Below, piece by piece: positions 7,725 to 16,124 of a DNA stretch of 64,000 nt. How positions within the stretch are numbered: the first letter of the stretch is position 1; each line of letters begins with the position of its first letter. The DNA lies in the NCBI RefSeq assembly GCF_039872745.1, contig NZ_JBDPZD010000002.1:186001-250000 (forward strand), given 5' to 3'. The notes under the pieces are model-generated. The model did no database searches. It was given only the letters and a program-made list of their open reading frames with translations, and was not told the origin of the DNA. This DNA is from Pelomonas paludis (GTDB lineage: Bacteria > Pseudomonadota > Gammaproteobacteria > Burkholderiales > Burkholderiaceae_C). Made by a program: the position numbers and the translations under genes.

Positions 7725-7921
7725 CCAGGGCTCCAGAGGAGGTTGGAGTGGCCAATAACTACGAGGAACTCGGCCAGTTTCGGCCGCGTTCAACAGCAAG
7801 GTCAATACGAGTCACGGGGCTCTTCAAGGCCTTTTGCCACGCATGTCACGCTTGGGACGCAATCCAGAAGTAGCGCGTGTTCGAATCACCACTCCTGACC
7901 TCACCTGCCCGCTTGCGCACC

Positions 7922-8944
7922 ATGTCGTTGATCAATGCCCGTATCGTGCTCGCGTCTCGACCCACCGGCCCGGTAAGTCCGCACAACTTCCGGCTTGAAA
8001 GCGTGGAACTTTCCCCACTCGCCGAAGGTCAGGTGCGCGTGCGCAACGACTACCTCAGCCTCGACCCCTACATGCGCGGCCGCATGAACGAGAGCAAGAG
8101 CTACGCGGCTTCGCAGCCGCTCGACGAAGTCATGATCGGCGGCACGGTGGGCGAGGTCATCGAGTCCCGCAACGATCACTTCCCCGTGGGCTGCCAGGTG
8201 GTGGGCATGGGTGGCTGGCAACAGTACTTCACAGTAGACGCCAAAGAGCGCGGCGTGCTGCAGAAGGTGGACACCACCCACATCCCCTTGAGTGCCTACC
8301 TCGGCCCCGTGGGCATGCCCGGCGTCACGGCCTGGTACGGCCTCCATCGCATCATCGAACCCAAGGCCGGGCAGACCATCGTCGTCAGCGCTGCCAGCGG
8401 CGCAGTGGGCAGCGTGGTGGGTCAGCTCGCCAAGGCTGCGGGCTGCCGCGCCGTCGGTATTGCCGGCGGCCCCGACAAGTGCAGCTACGTCACGGGCGAA
8501 CTCGGCTTTGATGCCTGCATCGACTACCGCGAGCACCCCGACGCGCGCTCGCTCTCGCAAGCCCTCAAGGCAGCCTGCCCCCAGGGCATCGACGGGCACT
8601 TCGAGAACGTCGGCGGTGTCATCCTGGACGCCGTGCTGAGCCGCGCCAATGCCTTCAGCCGCGTGGCCCTGTGCGGGATGATCGCCGGCTACGACGGCCA
8701 GCCCATCCCGCTGGCGGCACCGCAGCTTTTGCTCGTCAACCGCATGCGCGTCGAGGGCTTCATCGTCAGCGAGCACATGGAGGTCTGGCCCCAGGCCTTG
8801 AAGGAGCTCGGCGGCCTCGTGGCCACCGGCCGCCTCAAGTACCGCGAGACCATTGCCCAGGGCCTCTCCGCCGCGCCCGAGGCCTTCATTGGCCTGCTCA
8901 AGGGCCAGAACTTCGGCAAGCAACTCGTCAAGCTGCACCCATGA
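7922..8944 (+). CDS. NADP-dependent oxidoreductase, CurA-like MDR family
   Basis: A 340-aa zinc-free medium-chain reductase. The N-terminal GroES-like part contains RNDYLSLDPYMRGRM, typical of the leukotriene B4 dehydrogenase/CurA group. The Rossmann part has AASGAVGSVVGQLAKAAGCRAVGIAGG (AxxGxxG NADPH site). These enzymes reduce the C=C bond of alpha,beta-unsaturated ketones and aldehydes; the substrate here is unknown. Its stop overlaps the next ATG by 4 bp (ATGA), so it is translationally coupled to the short-chain dehydrogenase that follows. It is transcribed divergently from the chemoreceptor. Confidence 0.92.
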   Translation: MSLINARIVLASRPTGPVSPHNFRLESVELSPLAEGQVRVRNDYLSLDPYMRGRMNESKSYAASQPLDEVMIGGTVGEVIESRNDHFPVGCQVVGMGGWQQYFTVDAKERGVLQKVDTTHIPLSAYLGPVGMPGVTAWYGLHRIIEPKAGQTIVVSAASGAVGSVVGQLAKAAGCRAVGIAGGPDKCSYVTGELGFDACIDYREHPDARSLSQALKAACPQGIDGHFENVGGVILDAVLSRANAFSRVALCGMIAGYDGQPIPLAAPQLLLVNRMRVEGFIVSEHMEVWPQALKELGGLVATGRLKYRETIAQGLSAAPEAFIGLLKGQNFGKQLVKLHP

Positions 8945-9819
8945 AAACTGCCGTCATCACCGGCGCCGGCTCGGGCTTTGGCCTGGAGGTGGCACGTCTT
9001 GCCCGTGCGCGGCAGATGAACCTCGTGCTGGTAGACGTCCAGGCCGACGCCCTGGCCGATGCCGAAGCGGCGTTTCAGGGCCACCCGGTGCTGGCCCGCC
9101 GGGTTGATGTCGGCAGCGCCGCACAGATGGAAGCCCTGGCGGCCGAAGTGGAGCAACGCTTTGGTGCCCCGCACTTCGTCTTCAACAACGCAGGCGTAGG
9201 CTGCGGCGGCCTGGTCTGGGAGAACCCGCTGGCCGACTGGCAGTGGGTGCTCGACGTGAACCTGATGGGCGTCGTGCATGGCGTGCGCCTCTTCACGCCC
9301 ATGATGCTGGCCGCTGCGGCAGCCGACCCCACCTACCAGGGCCACATCGTCAACACGGCCTCCATGGCCGGCCTCGTCAACTCGCCCAATATGGGCGTCT
9401 ACAACGTCTCCAAGGCCGCCGTCGTCGCGCTGACCGAGACCCTCTTCCACGACCTCTCACTCGTCACCGACCAGGTCCACGCCTCGGTGCTCTGCCCTTT
9501 CTTCGTGCCCACCGGCATCAGCCAAAGCCACCGCAACCGCCCGGGCCACCTGCCCCACGGCAAGCCCACGCGCAGCCAGTTGGTGCAGCAGGTCATGTCT
9601 GAGAAGGCCGTGTCCTCGGGCAAGGTCAGCGCCGCCGAGGTGGCCCAGATGGTCTTTGACGCCGTGGACCAGCAGCGCTTCTACGTCTACAGCCACCCGC
9701 AGGCCCTGAGCTCGGTGCGCACGCGCCTGGACGACATCGTGGGCGGCCGCAACCCCACCAGCCCCTTTGCGGACAAGCCCGAGCTGGGCGAGCAGCTGAA
9801 AGCGCAGCTGCGGCGCTGA
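8941..9819 (+). CDS. Short-chain dehydrogenase/reductase
   Basis: A 292-aa classical SDR: cofactor motif TGAGSGFG (residues 7-14), NNAG (about 84-87), and a catalytic Ser in NTASMAG with YNVSK (Tyr and Lys of the active site). It is longer than the usual 250 residues owing to a C-terminal extension with HGKPTRSQLVQQVM. It overlaps the CurA-like gene by 4 bp; the two probably act on the same carbonyl or enone compounds. The substrate cannot be read from the sequence. Confidence 0.93.
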   Translation: MKTAVITGAGSGFGLEVARLARARQMNLVLVDVQADALADAEAAFQGHPVLARRVDVGSAAQMEALAAEVEQRFGAPHFVFNNAGVGCGGLVWENPLADWQWVLDVNLMGVVHGVRLFTPMMLAAAAADPTYQGHIVNTASMAGLVNSPNMGVYNVSKAAVVALTETLFHDLSLVTDQVHASVLCPFFVPTGISQSHRNRPGHLPHGKPTRSQLVQQVMSEKAVSSGKVSAAEVAQMVFDAVDQQRFYVYSHPQALSSVRTRLDDIVGGRNPTSPFADKPELGEQLKAQLRR

Positions 9820-9848
9820 ATCGGTGTCAAACCGCTGCGAGCACGCCG

Positions 9849-9854
9849 GACAAT
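9849..9854 (+). promoter_or_regulatory. -10-like hexamer GACAAT, 7 nt before GTG start
   Basis: GACAATCCGGCCC leads directly into the GTG at 9862, without a Shine-Dalgarno. It is one of three instances of GACAATCCGG placed immediately before a start codon in this window. Confidence 0.45.
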
Positions 9855-9861
9855 CCGGCCC

Positions 9862-11109
9862 GTGACTCCGCCCTCCCCCTCCCGCCCCCGCGTCGCCCTC
9901 GTTGGCGGCGGCCCCGCTGGCCTGATGGCCGCCGAAGTCCTGGCTGCCTCCGGCCGGGTCGATGTCCACCTCTACGACGCCAAGCCCAGCGTCGGCCGCA
10001 AGTTCCTGCTGGCCGGCAAGGGCGGCCTCAATCTCACCCACTCGGAAGCCTTCGAGCCCTTCCTGGCCCGCTTCGGGGCCGAGGCCCCGCAGATCGAACC
10101 CTGGCTGCGCGCCTTTGACGGCGAGGCCGTGCGCGCCTGGGCGCGCGAGCTCGGCGTCGAGACCTTCGTCGGCACCTCGGGCCGCGTCTTCCCGGCCGAC
10201 CTCAAGGCCGCCCCGCTGCTGCGTGCCTGGCTGCACCGGCTGCGCCAGGCCGGCGTGCACTTCCACATGCGGCACCGCTGGCTGGGCTTCAGTGCCAGCG
10301 GCCAGCCCCGCTTTGCCAATGCTCAAGGCGAAGTGATCGAAGCCCCCTGCCAGGCCACGCTGCTGGCCTTGGGCGGAGCGTCATGGCCCCAGCTCGGCTC
10401 GGACGGCGCCTGGGTGCCCGAGTTGCAGCGCCTGGGCGCACAAGTCACGCCGCTGCAGCCCGCCAACTGCGGCTTTGACGTGGGCTGGTCGGCCAAGCTG
10501 GCCGAGCATGCGGGCGAGCCCGTCAAGCCCGTGATCCTGCACACCGTGGACTCGAACGGCCAGGCCTTCAGCCGCCAGGGCGAGTTCGTCGTCACCGCCA
10601 CCGGCGTTGAAGGCTCGCTCATCTACGCCGCCAGCCGTCCGCTGCGCGAGGCCCTCAACGCCACCGGCCAGGCTCGCATCGAACTGGACCTGCTGCCCCA
10701 GCACAGCCCTGAGCGCGTACTCGCCGAGGTCAAACACCCGCGCGGCAGCCGCTCGCTCGGCAGTCACCTCAAGAGCCGGCTTGGCCTCGGCGGCGTCAAG
10801 GCTGCGCTGCTGCACGAGGTGCTCAGCCGCGACGAGATGCTGAACGCTGCAGTGCTTGCCGAGCGCATCAAACGGCTGCCCTTGATCCTCAAGGCCCCGC
10901 GCCCCGTGGCCGAGGCCATCAGCACCGCCGGCGGCGTGGCCTGGGCCAGCCTCGATGACGGCCTCATGCTGCGCGCTTGCCCCGGCGTCTTCTGCGCCGG
11001 CGAGATGCTCGATTGGGAAGCCCCCACCGGCGGCTACCTGCTCACCGCCAGCTTCGCCAGCGGCCGCGCCGCTGCCCATGGCATGCTGCGCTGGCTTCCC
11101 CAAGGCTGA
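9862..11109 (+). CDS. BaiN/HI0933-family FAD-dependent oxidoreductase
   Basis: A 415-aa flavoprotein starting at GTG. The N-terminal dinucleotide fold VALVGGGPAGLMAA binds FAD, and the family signature GRKFLLAGKGGLNLTHSE follows. The C-terminus has the second FAD contact (GVFCAGEMLDWEAPTGGYLLTASFASGRAAA). Members are grouped as HI0933/YhiN/BaiN proteins (TIGR03862-like); their physiological substrate is generally unknown. It is separated from the preceding SDR gene by 42 bp that contains its own promoter-like hexamer, so it may be independently transcribed. Confidence 0.92.
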   Translation: MTPPSPSRPRVALVGGGPAGLMAAEVLAASGRVDVHLYDAKPSVGRKFLLAGKGGLNLTHSEAFEPFLARFGAEAPQIEPWLRAFDGEAVRAWARELGVETFVGTSGRVFPADLKAAPLLRAWLHRLRQAGVHFHMRHRWLGFSASGQPRFANAQGEVIEAPCQATLLALGGASWPQLGSDGAWVPELQRLGAQVTPLQPANCGFDVGWSAKLAEHAGEPVKPVILHTVDSNGQAFSRQGEFVVTATGVEGSLIYAASRPLREALNATGQARIELDLLPQHSPERVLAEVKHPRGSRSLGSHLKSRLGLGGVKAALLHEVLSRDEMLNAAVLAERIKRLPLILKAPRPVAEAISTAGGVAWASLDDGLMLRACPGVFCAGEMLDWEAPTGGYLLTASFASGRAAAHGMLRWLPQG

Positions 11110-11120
11110 GGCCCGCCACC

Positions 11121-11582
11121 ATGTCCACCGCCGTGTCCGCTGCCCTGCAAACCAACTTCATCGCCCACGCCATCCAGCTGTCCATCGCGCCGGCCTTCTT
11201 GCTCACGGGCCTCGGGGCGATGCTCAGCGTGATGGCCAACCGCCTGGCGCGCGTCATCGACCGCGCCCGCTGGCTGGAGGAGCATTGGCTGAGCTTTGAC
11301 GAGCCCCGCCAGCAACGCGCCCGCCGCGAGCTGCGCATGATCGAACGCCGACGCCGCGTGTGCAGCTGGGCCATCAACCTCACCACCGCCGGCGCCCTGC
11401 TCGTCTGCCTGGTGATCGTGTCCCTCTTCGCCGACGAATTCCTCGCCGCCGACCTCAGCCGCCTCCCCGGCGCCCTCTTCGTCGCCGCCATGCTCAGCGT
11501 CTGCGGCGGGCTGGTGTGCTTCCTGCGCGAGGTCTATATCGCCACGCATGTGACGGCGATTCGGTCAGAGGGCTTGGGTTAG
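11121..11582 (+). CDS. DUF2721 family membrane protein
   Basis: A 153-aa inner-membrane protein. One hydrophobic stretch is near the N-terminus (residues 16-40, LSIAPAFLLTGLGAMLSVMANRL), a charged Arg-rich cytoplasmic loop follows (about 41-78), and two further helices come after (about 83-105 and 115-135). The layout and the RLARVIDRAR segment are typical of DUF2721. The function is not known. It begins 11 bp after the BaiN-type gene and is probably co-transcribed with it. Confidence 0.85.
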   Translation: MSTAVSAALQTNFIAHAIQLSIAPAFLLTGLGAMLSVMANRLARVIDRARWLEEHWLSFDEPRQQRARRELRMIERRRRVCSWAINLTTAGALLVCLVIVSLFADEFLAADLSRLPGALFVAAMLSVCGGLVCFLREVYIATHVTAIRSEGLG

Positions 11583-11594
11583 CCCCGGAGGCGC

Positions 11595-14357
11595 TCACAA
11601 CCCCACGTAGCCCGCATCCTTGACCGTCGGGCTCTCCGGCGCGTCCGTGCGGCGCGCGGCTTCCAGGGCTTGGTCGCGCAACTTCTGGGCACCTGCAGCA
11701 TCCCCCGCCGACGCCAGCACCGCCGCCCGCGCTCGCCACAGGTAAGCCTGCATGCGCACGTCGCGGAAGCCGGTGAGCTGGTCCCAAGTGGCGAGGGCCG
11801 CGCGGCTGTGCTGGCCGGCGGACGGGGCGTCGCCTTGCGCCAGCGCGACGCGGGCGAGGCCGGCCTGGGCGATGGCGACATGGCTCCAGGTCTTGACGGC
11901 GGCTTCGTCGATGACGCGTTGCAGCTCGGTGCGGGCGGGTTCCAGGCGGCCCATGTCGATCAGCAGTCGGCCCAGGCGCTCGCGGCAGGCGGCGGTGGAT
12001 TGGCGGCCCGGGGGGTCGGCAGCCTCGAAGGCCTTGAGCGCCATCTGCAGCGTAGCCAGGGCTTCGTCGTGGCGGCCGAGGCGGGCCAGGGCGTCGCCGA
12101 TGTGGCGGCGCACGCGGCGCAGGTCGAACTCGTACTGCGTGCTGCTGGCGTAGCCCGCCTCGGCTTGGCGCAGCAGCACGAGGCCCTCGGCCGGGCGGCC
12201 CTCAGCGGCCAGGCGCTCGCCGGCGTCTTCACCGGCGGTGTAGGCGTCACGCAGCTCGCTCTGCGTGCCGATCTGGGCCAGCAGGCGGCCGAAGAGCGCC
12301 TGGGCCTTGTCGCGGTCGCCGCTCAGGTGAAGCGTGCGGGCCTGGCGTGAGCGCGGCAGCCAGGCGGTGGGGAAGTCAGCCCCGCTGGTGCGCTCGGCGA
12401 TGTCGGCCGCCTTGCCAAACTCAGCAGCCGCCGCCGCCAGATCGCCGCCCTGCTGGAGCGCCAACGCGAGGTTGCTATGCAGGGTTTGCAACTCAGCCTC
12501 GTTGCGCTGCGGCAGGGCCTCGGCCATGTCGATGGCCTGGCGGTTGACGGCCATGGCCTCCATCTGCCGGCCTTGGGTGCTGTGCTCGGTGGCCAGTTCG
12601 GCCAGGGCCGTGACGTGGCCGCGCTGGCCGGGCTCGACCTGGGCAAACAGCGCCACCGCCTGCTGCTGGGCCTGGAGCCGGGCCTCGGCCTGGTCGGCCT
12701 GGTCGCGCAGGCAGATGCCACGCGTCATCCACCAGTGGGCGCGCAGAGTGCTGTGGTCGCGGCTGGCGCGCCGCAGGCTGTCGTCGGCCTCGGCCAGCAG
12801 TTGGCGGCAGCGGGCCTGGTCGCCGCGGTTGTAGGCGCGGATCGCGGCTTCCAACTGGCCGTCGAGCACGTTGTCGTGCAGCGGGCCGTAGCGCTGCACC
12901 ACCAGGGCCAGTTGGCGTTGCTGCAGGGCTTCGTAGGCCTCGTCTTCGCCCAGCTCGCGGTAGACATCGGCGGCGGTGCGCAGCAGCTCGATGCGCAGGT
13001 CGGGGTCGGCCGCAAACTGCTCGTCGATGCGCGCGGCGCTGCGGTCGAGCAGGGTCTTAGCGGTGGTCTGGCCGTTGGGCTTGCCACCGGGCAGGCGGGG
13101 GTCGGCGGCGCTGAAGACGCCGAGCAGAAAGTCCTTCACGGCCTCGGCGCGGCGGGCCTGGGCGCGGGCCTCGTGGGCCTGCCAGGCGATACCGGCGCTG
13201 CCGCCAATGAGTGTGAGCAACAGCGCGGCGCTGAGCGCGGTGAGCAGCCGGTGGCGGCGCGCGTAGCGCCACGCCAGCGACCAGGCACTGAGGTGCCGCG
13301 CCTGGATGGGGCGGTGGGCGCGGTGGCGTTGCAGGTCGTCCGCCAGCGCGGCCACCGAGGCATAGCGGTCCTGCGGGCGGGGCTGCAGCGAGCGGTCCAC
13401 GATGGCGTCGAGGTCGCCGCGCAGCAGCCGGCGGCGGGCGGGGTCTTGCACGGCGCGCGAGGGTGGCGGCGGGGCGTGGCCGGCGGTGGGCGGGGTGTCG
13501 GTCAGCAGCTCGAAGAGCATGAGGCCGAGCGCATACACATCGGTCGCCACGCTGACGGGGCCGCCCTCCAACTGCTCGGGGGCGGCATAGCGCGGCGTGG
13601 CCAGCAGGCCGTGGGCGCGGGTGAGCGCGGTGCTGTCGGTGGCCACACCATCTTCAGCGGCCAGCAGCTTGGCGATGCCGAAGTCCAGCAGCTTGACCTC
13701 GCCCTCGGGCGTGACCAGCACATTGGCGGGCTTGAGGTCGCGGTGCGCAATCAGCTGGCCGTGGGCGTGGCTGACGGCGTCGGCCATCTGGGCAAAGAGA
13801 TCGAGCCGTGCGGCCAGGGGCAGTTGCTGCTCGCGGCACCAGTCGGTGATGGGGCGGCCATGCACGGCCTCCAGGGCCAGATAGGGCTGGCCGTCAGCCG
13901 CGAGGCCGGCGTCGTAGAAGCGAGCGATGTGCGGGTGGTTGAGCGCGGCGAGGATGTCGCGCTCGCGGTCGAAGCGCTCGCGCACGGCGCCGGCCAGCAA
14001 GTGGGCGTGTGGCAGCTTGAGCGCCACCTCGCGGGCGTAGGCACCATCGGCCCTGCGCGCCAGCCACACCACGCCCATGCCGCCCTGGCCCAGCTCGCGC
14101 AGCAGCTCGTAAGGGCCGATGTGCTGGCCGGCGTGGTGGCCTGGGCTGCTGGGCGGCAACTGAGGCCGCCCGCTCAAGAACCCATCGGCCTCCTGGCTCA
14201 AGCCGGCGCGCACGGCGGTGAGGGCTGGCAACAGATCGGCATCAGCGTCTGGCAAGACAGCCAGCCAGGCGTCGCGCTCCGCCTCGGGCAGGGCCATCAA
14301 CGCATCGAGCAGCTCCGAGAAGCGCGACCAGCGGTGGGGTGGGCAAGGCAGGGTCAT
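11595..14357 (-). CDS. Membrane-anchored Ser/Thr protein kinase with TPR sensor domain (module 1)
   Basis: The 920-aa protein has a cytoplasmic PknB-type kinase domain: glycine loop GQGGMG at 90-95, catalytic Lys114 in VALK, catalytic loop HRDLKPAN at 205-212, DFG at 225-227 and APE at about 259-261. A single membrane helix at about 371-393 follows, and then some 520 residues of helical TPR-like repeats that should face the periplasm. All catalytic residues are present. The gene starts 38 bp after an ECF sigma factor on the same strand, an arrangement known for ECF43/TIGR02999-type sigma factors whose partner kinase phosphorylates them. The second copy of this module lies at 53.8-57.1 kb. Confidence 0.94.
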   Translation of the reverse strand: MTLPCPPHRWSRFSELLDALMALPEAERDAWLAVLPDADADLLPALTAVRAGLSQEADGFLSGRPQLPPSSPGHHAGQHIGPYELLRELGQGGMGVVWLARRADGAYAREVALKLPHAHLLAGAVRERFDRERDILAALNHPHIARFYDAGLAADGQPYLALEAVHGRPITDWCREQQLPLAARLDLFAQMADAVSHAHGQLIAHRDLKPANVLVTPEGEVKLLDFGIAKLLAAEDGVATDSTALTRAHGLLATPRYAAPEQLEGGPVSVATDVYALGLMLFELLTDTPPTAGHAPPPPSRAVQDPARRRLLRGDLDAIVDRSLQPRPQDRYASVAALADDLQRHRAHRPIQARHLSAWSLAWRYARRHRLLTALSAALLLTLIGGSAGIAWQAHEARAQARRAEAVKDFLLGVFSAADPRLPGGKPNGQTTAKTLLDRSAARIDEQFAADPDLRIELLRTAADVYRELGEDEAYEALQQRQLALVVQRYGPLHDNVLDGQLEAAIRAYNRGDQARCRQLLAEADDSLRRASRDHSTLRAHWWMTRGICLRDQADQAEARLQAQQQAVALFAQVEPGQRGHVTALAELATEHSTQGRQMEAMAVNRQAIDMAEALPQRNEAELQTLHSNLALALQQGGDLAAAAAEFGKAADIAERTSGADFPTAWLPRSRQARTLHLSGDRDKAQALFGRLLAQIGTQSELRDAYTAGEDAGERLAAEGRPAEGLVLLRQAEAGYASSTQYEFDLRRVRRHIGDALARLGRHDEALATLQMALKAFEAADPPGRQSTAACRERLGRLLIDMGRLEPARTELQRVIDEAAVKTWSHVAIAQAGLARVALAQGDAPSAGQHSRAALATWDQLTGFRDVRMQAYLWRARAAVLASAGDAAGAQKLRDQALEAARRTDAPESPTVKDAGYVGL

Positions 14358-14395
14358 TCAGCAAGCCAACGGCTTTGACTTCGGCAAGCGGACAT

Positions 14396-14923
14396 TCAGA
14401 CCATGGTGCGCAGCAGCGCGCGGGCCTTGTCCCAATCACGGCGCACGGTGCGGTCGGTGAGGCCCAGGGCCTCGGCGATCTCCAGGTCGGTCATGCCGGC
14501 GAAGTAGCGCATCTCGACCACCTGGGCCAGGCGCGGCTCGACGGCGGCGAGGGCCGTGAGCGCGGTGTCGATCTGCAGGGTGTCGTCGCCGGGGCTGACG
14601 AGCTGGCCGGCCACCACGGTGTCGAGCGTCACGTGGTCGGCCCCGCCGCCGCGTCGTTCGGCGAGGCTGGCACGCAGCTCATCGACGATGACCGAGCGCA
14701 TCACCCGCGCGGCGTAGGCATAGAAGTGGCCGGGGCTCGCAAAGCTCAGCTGGCCCACGCGCTCCGAGAGGCGCAGATAGCTCTCGTTGACCAGGGCCGT
14801 GGTGTTGAGCGCGTTGTGCGCGCCACTGGCATGCAGCCGGGCGCGGGCAATCTTCTTCAGCTCGGGGTAGGCCTCGCTCCACTCGGTGGGCCAGGGTGAA
14901 TCGGGCGGCATCGCAGCGTCCAT
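14396..14923 (-). CDS. ECF sigma factor linked to Ser/Thr kinase (module 1)
   Basis: A 175-aa extracytoplasmic-function sigma factor. Region 2 contains GHFYAYAARVMRSVIVDELRA, and region 4 ends in LGLTDRTVRRDWDKARALL, the DNA-binding helix-turn-helix that reads the -35 element. In region 2.2, where most sigma factors have an acidic DAED-type stretch that contacts RNA polymerase, this protein has NTTA (Thr41, Thr42) in NTTALVNESYLRL. In the related EcfP/PknT system of Vibrio, phosphorylation of a Thr in this area makes the sigma factor active. Start ATG chosen at 14923, directly after GATATTGCCGGC. Confidence 0.93.
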   Translation of the reverse strand: MDAAMPPDSPWPTEWSEAYPELKKIARARLHASGAHNALNTTALVNESYLRLSERVGQLSFASPGHFYAYAARVMRSVIVDELRASLAERRGGGADHVTLDTVVAGQLVSPGDDTLQIDTALTALAAVEPRLAQVVEMRYFAGMTDLEIAEALGLTDRTVRRDWDKARALLRTMV

Positions 14924-14929
14924 GCCGGC

Positions 14930-14935
14930 AATATC
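14930..14935 (-). promoter_or_regulatory. -10-like hexamer GATATT, 6 nt before sigma factor ATG
   Basis: On the minus strand GATATTGCCGGC abuts the ATG at 14923, with no Shine-Dalgarno. It follows the same geometry as the other candidate leaderless starts. Confidence 0.35.
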
Positions 14936-14950
14936 GCACGCCCATAAGAA

Positions 14951-14996
14951 ACGCCGTCGGCCTACAGCTGGCAAAGCAGCTGGGGCCTGACGGCGT
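14951..14996 (-). terminator. Hairpin after the 76-aa exported protein gene (weak terminator candidate)
   Basis: Arms ACGCCGTC-GGCC and GGCC-T-GACGGCGT enclose an inner CAGCTG/CAGCTG pair. Read on the minus strand the stem is followed by TTTCTTAT, a poor T-run. It lies between the small exported protein gene and the sigma factor gene and probably separates their transcripts. Confidence 0.5.
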
Positions 14997-15032
14997 GGGC
15001 TGGAATCGGTAGCGCCGCTGGGGCGCTCGCGA

Positions 15033-15263
15033 TCAGTTGTACCAGTGCAGGGTGAAGTCCGCCTCGGGGGTGGCGGCGGCCACCTTGGCTGGGCTGGCGG
15101 TGCGCACGGCTTGCGGGCGCTTAGCGGTGCGCTTGCCGGCCGGGGCGGCTTGCTGGGTCACAGCGGCCACAACCTGGGAGGCCTGCACAACAGGCTCGGC
15201 AGCCATGGCGGCGGAGGTCACGAACAGGGCGGTGATGGCGATGCAGCGGGCGACTTGGCTCAT
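15033..15263 (-). CDS. Small exported protein, 76 aa, unknown function
   Basis: The 76-residue product begins with a clear signal peptide (MSQVARCIAITALFVTSAAMA, cleavage near residue 21). The mature part is Ala/Val/Lys-rich and ends in DFTLHWYN. No family is recognised. It lies between flgH and the ECF sigma factor/kinase pair, on the same strand as both. A 30-bp element at 15311-15340 upstream is shared with the PEP-CTERM gene starting at 30788, which suggests common regulation with other exported proteins. It could be a target of, or a signal for, the neighbouring sigma/kinase module; that is inference. Confidence 0.65.
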   Translation of the reverse strand: MSQVARCIAITALFVTSAAMAAEPVVQASQVVAAVTQQAAPAGKRTAKRPQAVRTASPAKVAAATPEADFTLHWYN

Positions 15264-15310
15264 GGTGGTGATCTCGCGGTGGGTTGACGACGGAGTTGAT
15301 TCTCCGAACT

Positions 15311-15340
15311 AGCCCGGAAAAACCGCGTGATTCATTTGGC
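15311..15340 (-). promoter_or_regulatory. 30-bp upstream element, copy 1
   Basis: Read on the minus strand it begins GCCAAATGAATCACGCG and ends GGGCT, 47 nt before the ATG at 15263. It matches the element at 30842-30871 at 24 of 30 positions, a strong likeness between otherwise unrelated intergenic sequences. Likely a promoter or activator site. Confidence 0.5.
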
Positions 15341-15350
15341 ACCTCAACCA

Positions 15351-15381
15351 GCCCGCGCCGGCGCCTGCGCAAGGCGCGGGC
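15351..15381. other. GC-rich hairpin GCCCGCGCC/GGCGCGGGC downstream of flgH
   Basis: A perfect 9-bp inverted repeat with a 13-nt loop, 64 bp past the flgH stop. No T-run follows on either strand, so termination would be inefficient. It may attenuate or stabilise the 3' end of the flagellar transcript. Confidence 0.4.
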
Positions 15382-15395
15382 ATCGGCGTGAACTA

Positions 15396-15417
15396 CTCCC
15401 TAAAGTTAGGGGGAGTC
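15396..15417. promoter_or_regulatory. Imperfect dyad CTCCCTAA-AG-TTAGGGGGAG
   Basis: Near-palindrome between flgH and the small exported protein gene, ending in GGGGGAGTC, a 9-mer that recurs at 57143-57151 in the interval before a PEP-CTERM gene. The shape would suit a NarL/LuxR-type regulator site; no regulator can be assigned. Confidence 0.3.
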
Positions 15418-15444
15418 GGAGGGCCCAGCGCGTGCAGCGCGCCG

Positions 15445-16113
15445 TCAGCTCGGCGCGAGGTTCAAGAAGAAGCGCGACAGCCAGCCCACCGCATGGGCGC
15501 TGCTCACGTTGCCACGGCCGCGCTGCTCGATGCGCACATTGGCCACCGAGGCCGAGGGCACCACATTGCCCGCGCCGATGGCGCGCGGGTCCACCTGGCC
15601 GGAGAAGCGCAGCACGTCGACGTTGTGGTTGACGCCGATCTGCTTCTCGCCCGAGATCATCAGGTGGCCATTGGGCAGCACCGAGGTGACGACGGCGGTG
15701 ATGGTGCCGCTGAAGTCATTGGTGTTCTGGTTGCTGCCCTTGCCCTTGTTGGTGTTGTCGCTGCTGGCTGCGGCTGACGCACGCCCAAAGCTGTTGGGCG
15801 CAATACCGGGCAAGGCGGTGACGCCGGCCGCCAGGCTGCCGGACTTGGACAGCTCGCTGGTGCTGGTCTGGGTGGCCGACACGCGCTCGACGATGCTCAC
15901 CGTGATGGTGTCGCCCACCAGGCGGGCGCGGTAGTCCTCGAACAGTGGGCGGTAGCTGGCGGCCTGGTAGATGGAGCCGTTCTGCACGGTTTGCGATTGC
16001 ACCGACGGCAGGTTGACCACCGGCGTGTGCGACATCTCGACCTCGGGCTGCGAGTAGAGCGTGGAGCAGCCCGAGAGCGCGAAGACGGCCAGCAAGGCGA
16101 TGAGGGCTTTCAT
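15445..16113 (-). CDS. flgH: Flagellar basal body L-ring lipoprotein FlgH
   Basis: FlgH forms the outer-membrane L ring around the flagellar rod. The 222-aa product has a lipoprotein signal with lipobox LSGC (Cys16), the family segment LFEDYRARLVGDTITVSIVE, and the C-terminal VRIEQRGRGNVSSAHAVGWLSRFFLNLAPS region. It is the last gene of the flgBCDEFGH operon here. flgI, flgJ, flgK and flgL, which usually follow, are absent from the downstream sequence. Confidence 0.97.
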   Translation of the reverse strand: MKALIALLAVFALSGCSTLYSQPEVEMSHTPVVNLPSVQSQTVQNGSIYQAASYRPLFEDYRARLVGDTITVSIVERVSATQTSTSELSKSGSLAAGVTALPGIAPNSFGRASAAASSDNTNKGKGSNQNTNDFSGTITAVVTSVLPNGHLMISGEKQIGVNHNVDVLRFSGQVDPRAIGAGNVVPSASVANVRIEQRGRGNVSSAHAVGWLSRFFLNLAPS

Positions 16114-16124
16114 GGCGAGGTCCT

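Noticed and set aside
7767..7793. FliA-like promoter before the chemoreceptor (GCCGAGTT with 11-bp spacing)
   Set aside because: The -10 matches at only five of eight positions and the -35 (TTGAACGC) hardly resembles the consensus, in contrast to the flgM promoter.
7868..7885. tRNA T-loop-like GTGTTCGAATCACC
   Set aside because: No acceptor stem, anticodon arm or CCA-compatible partner sequence could be found around it.
12477..14378. Plus-strand ORF of 633 codons opposite the kinase
   Set aside because: Composition is the complement of a coding frame (Gly/Gln/His/Leu-rich), with no domain and no start signal; the kinase on the other strand is certain.
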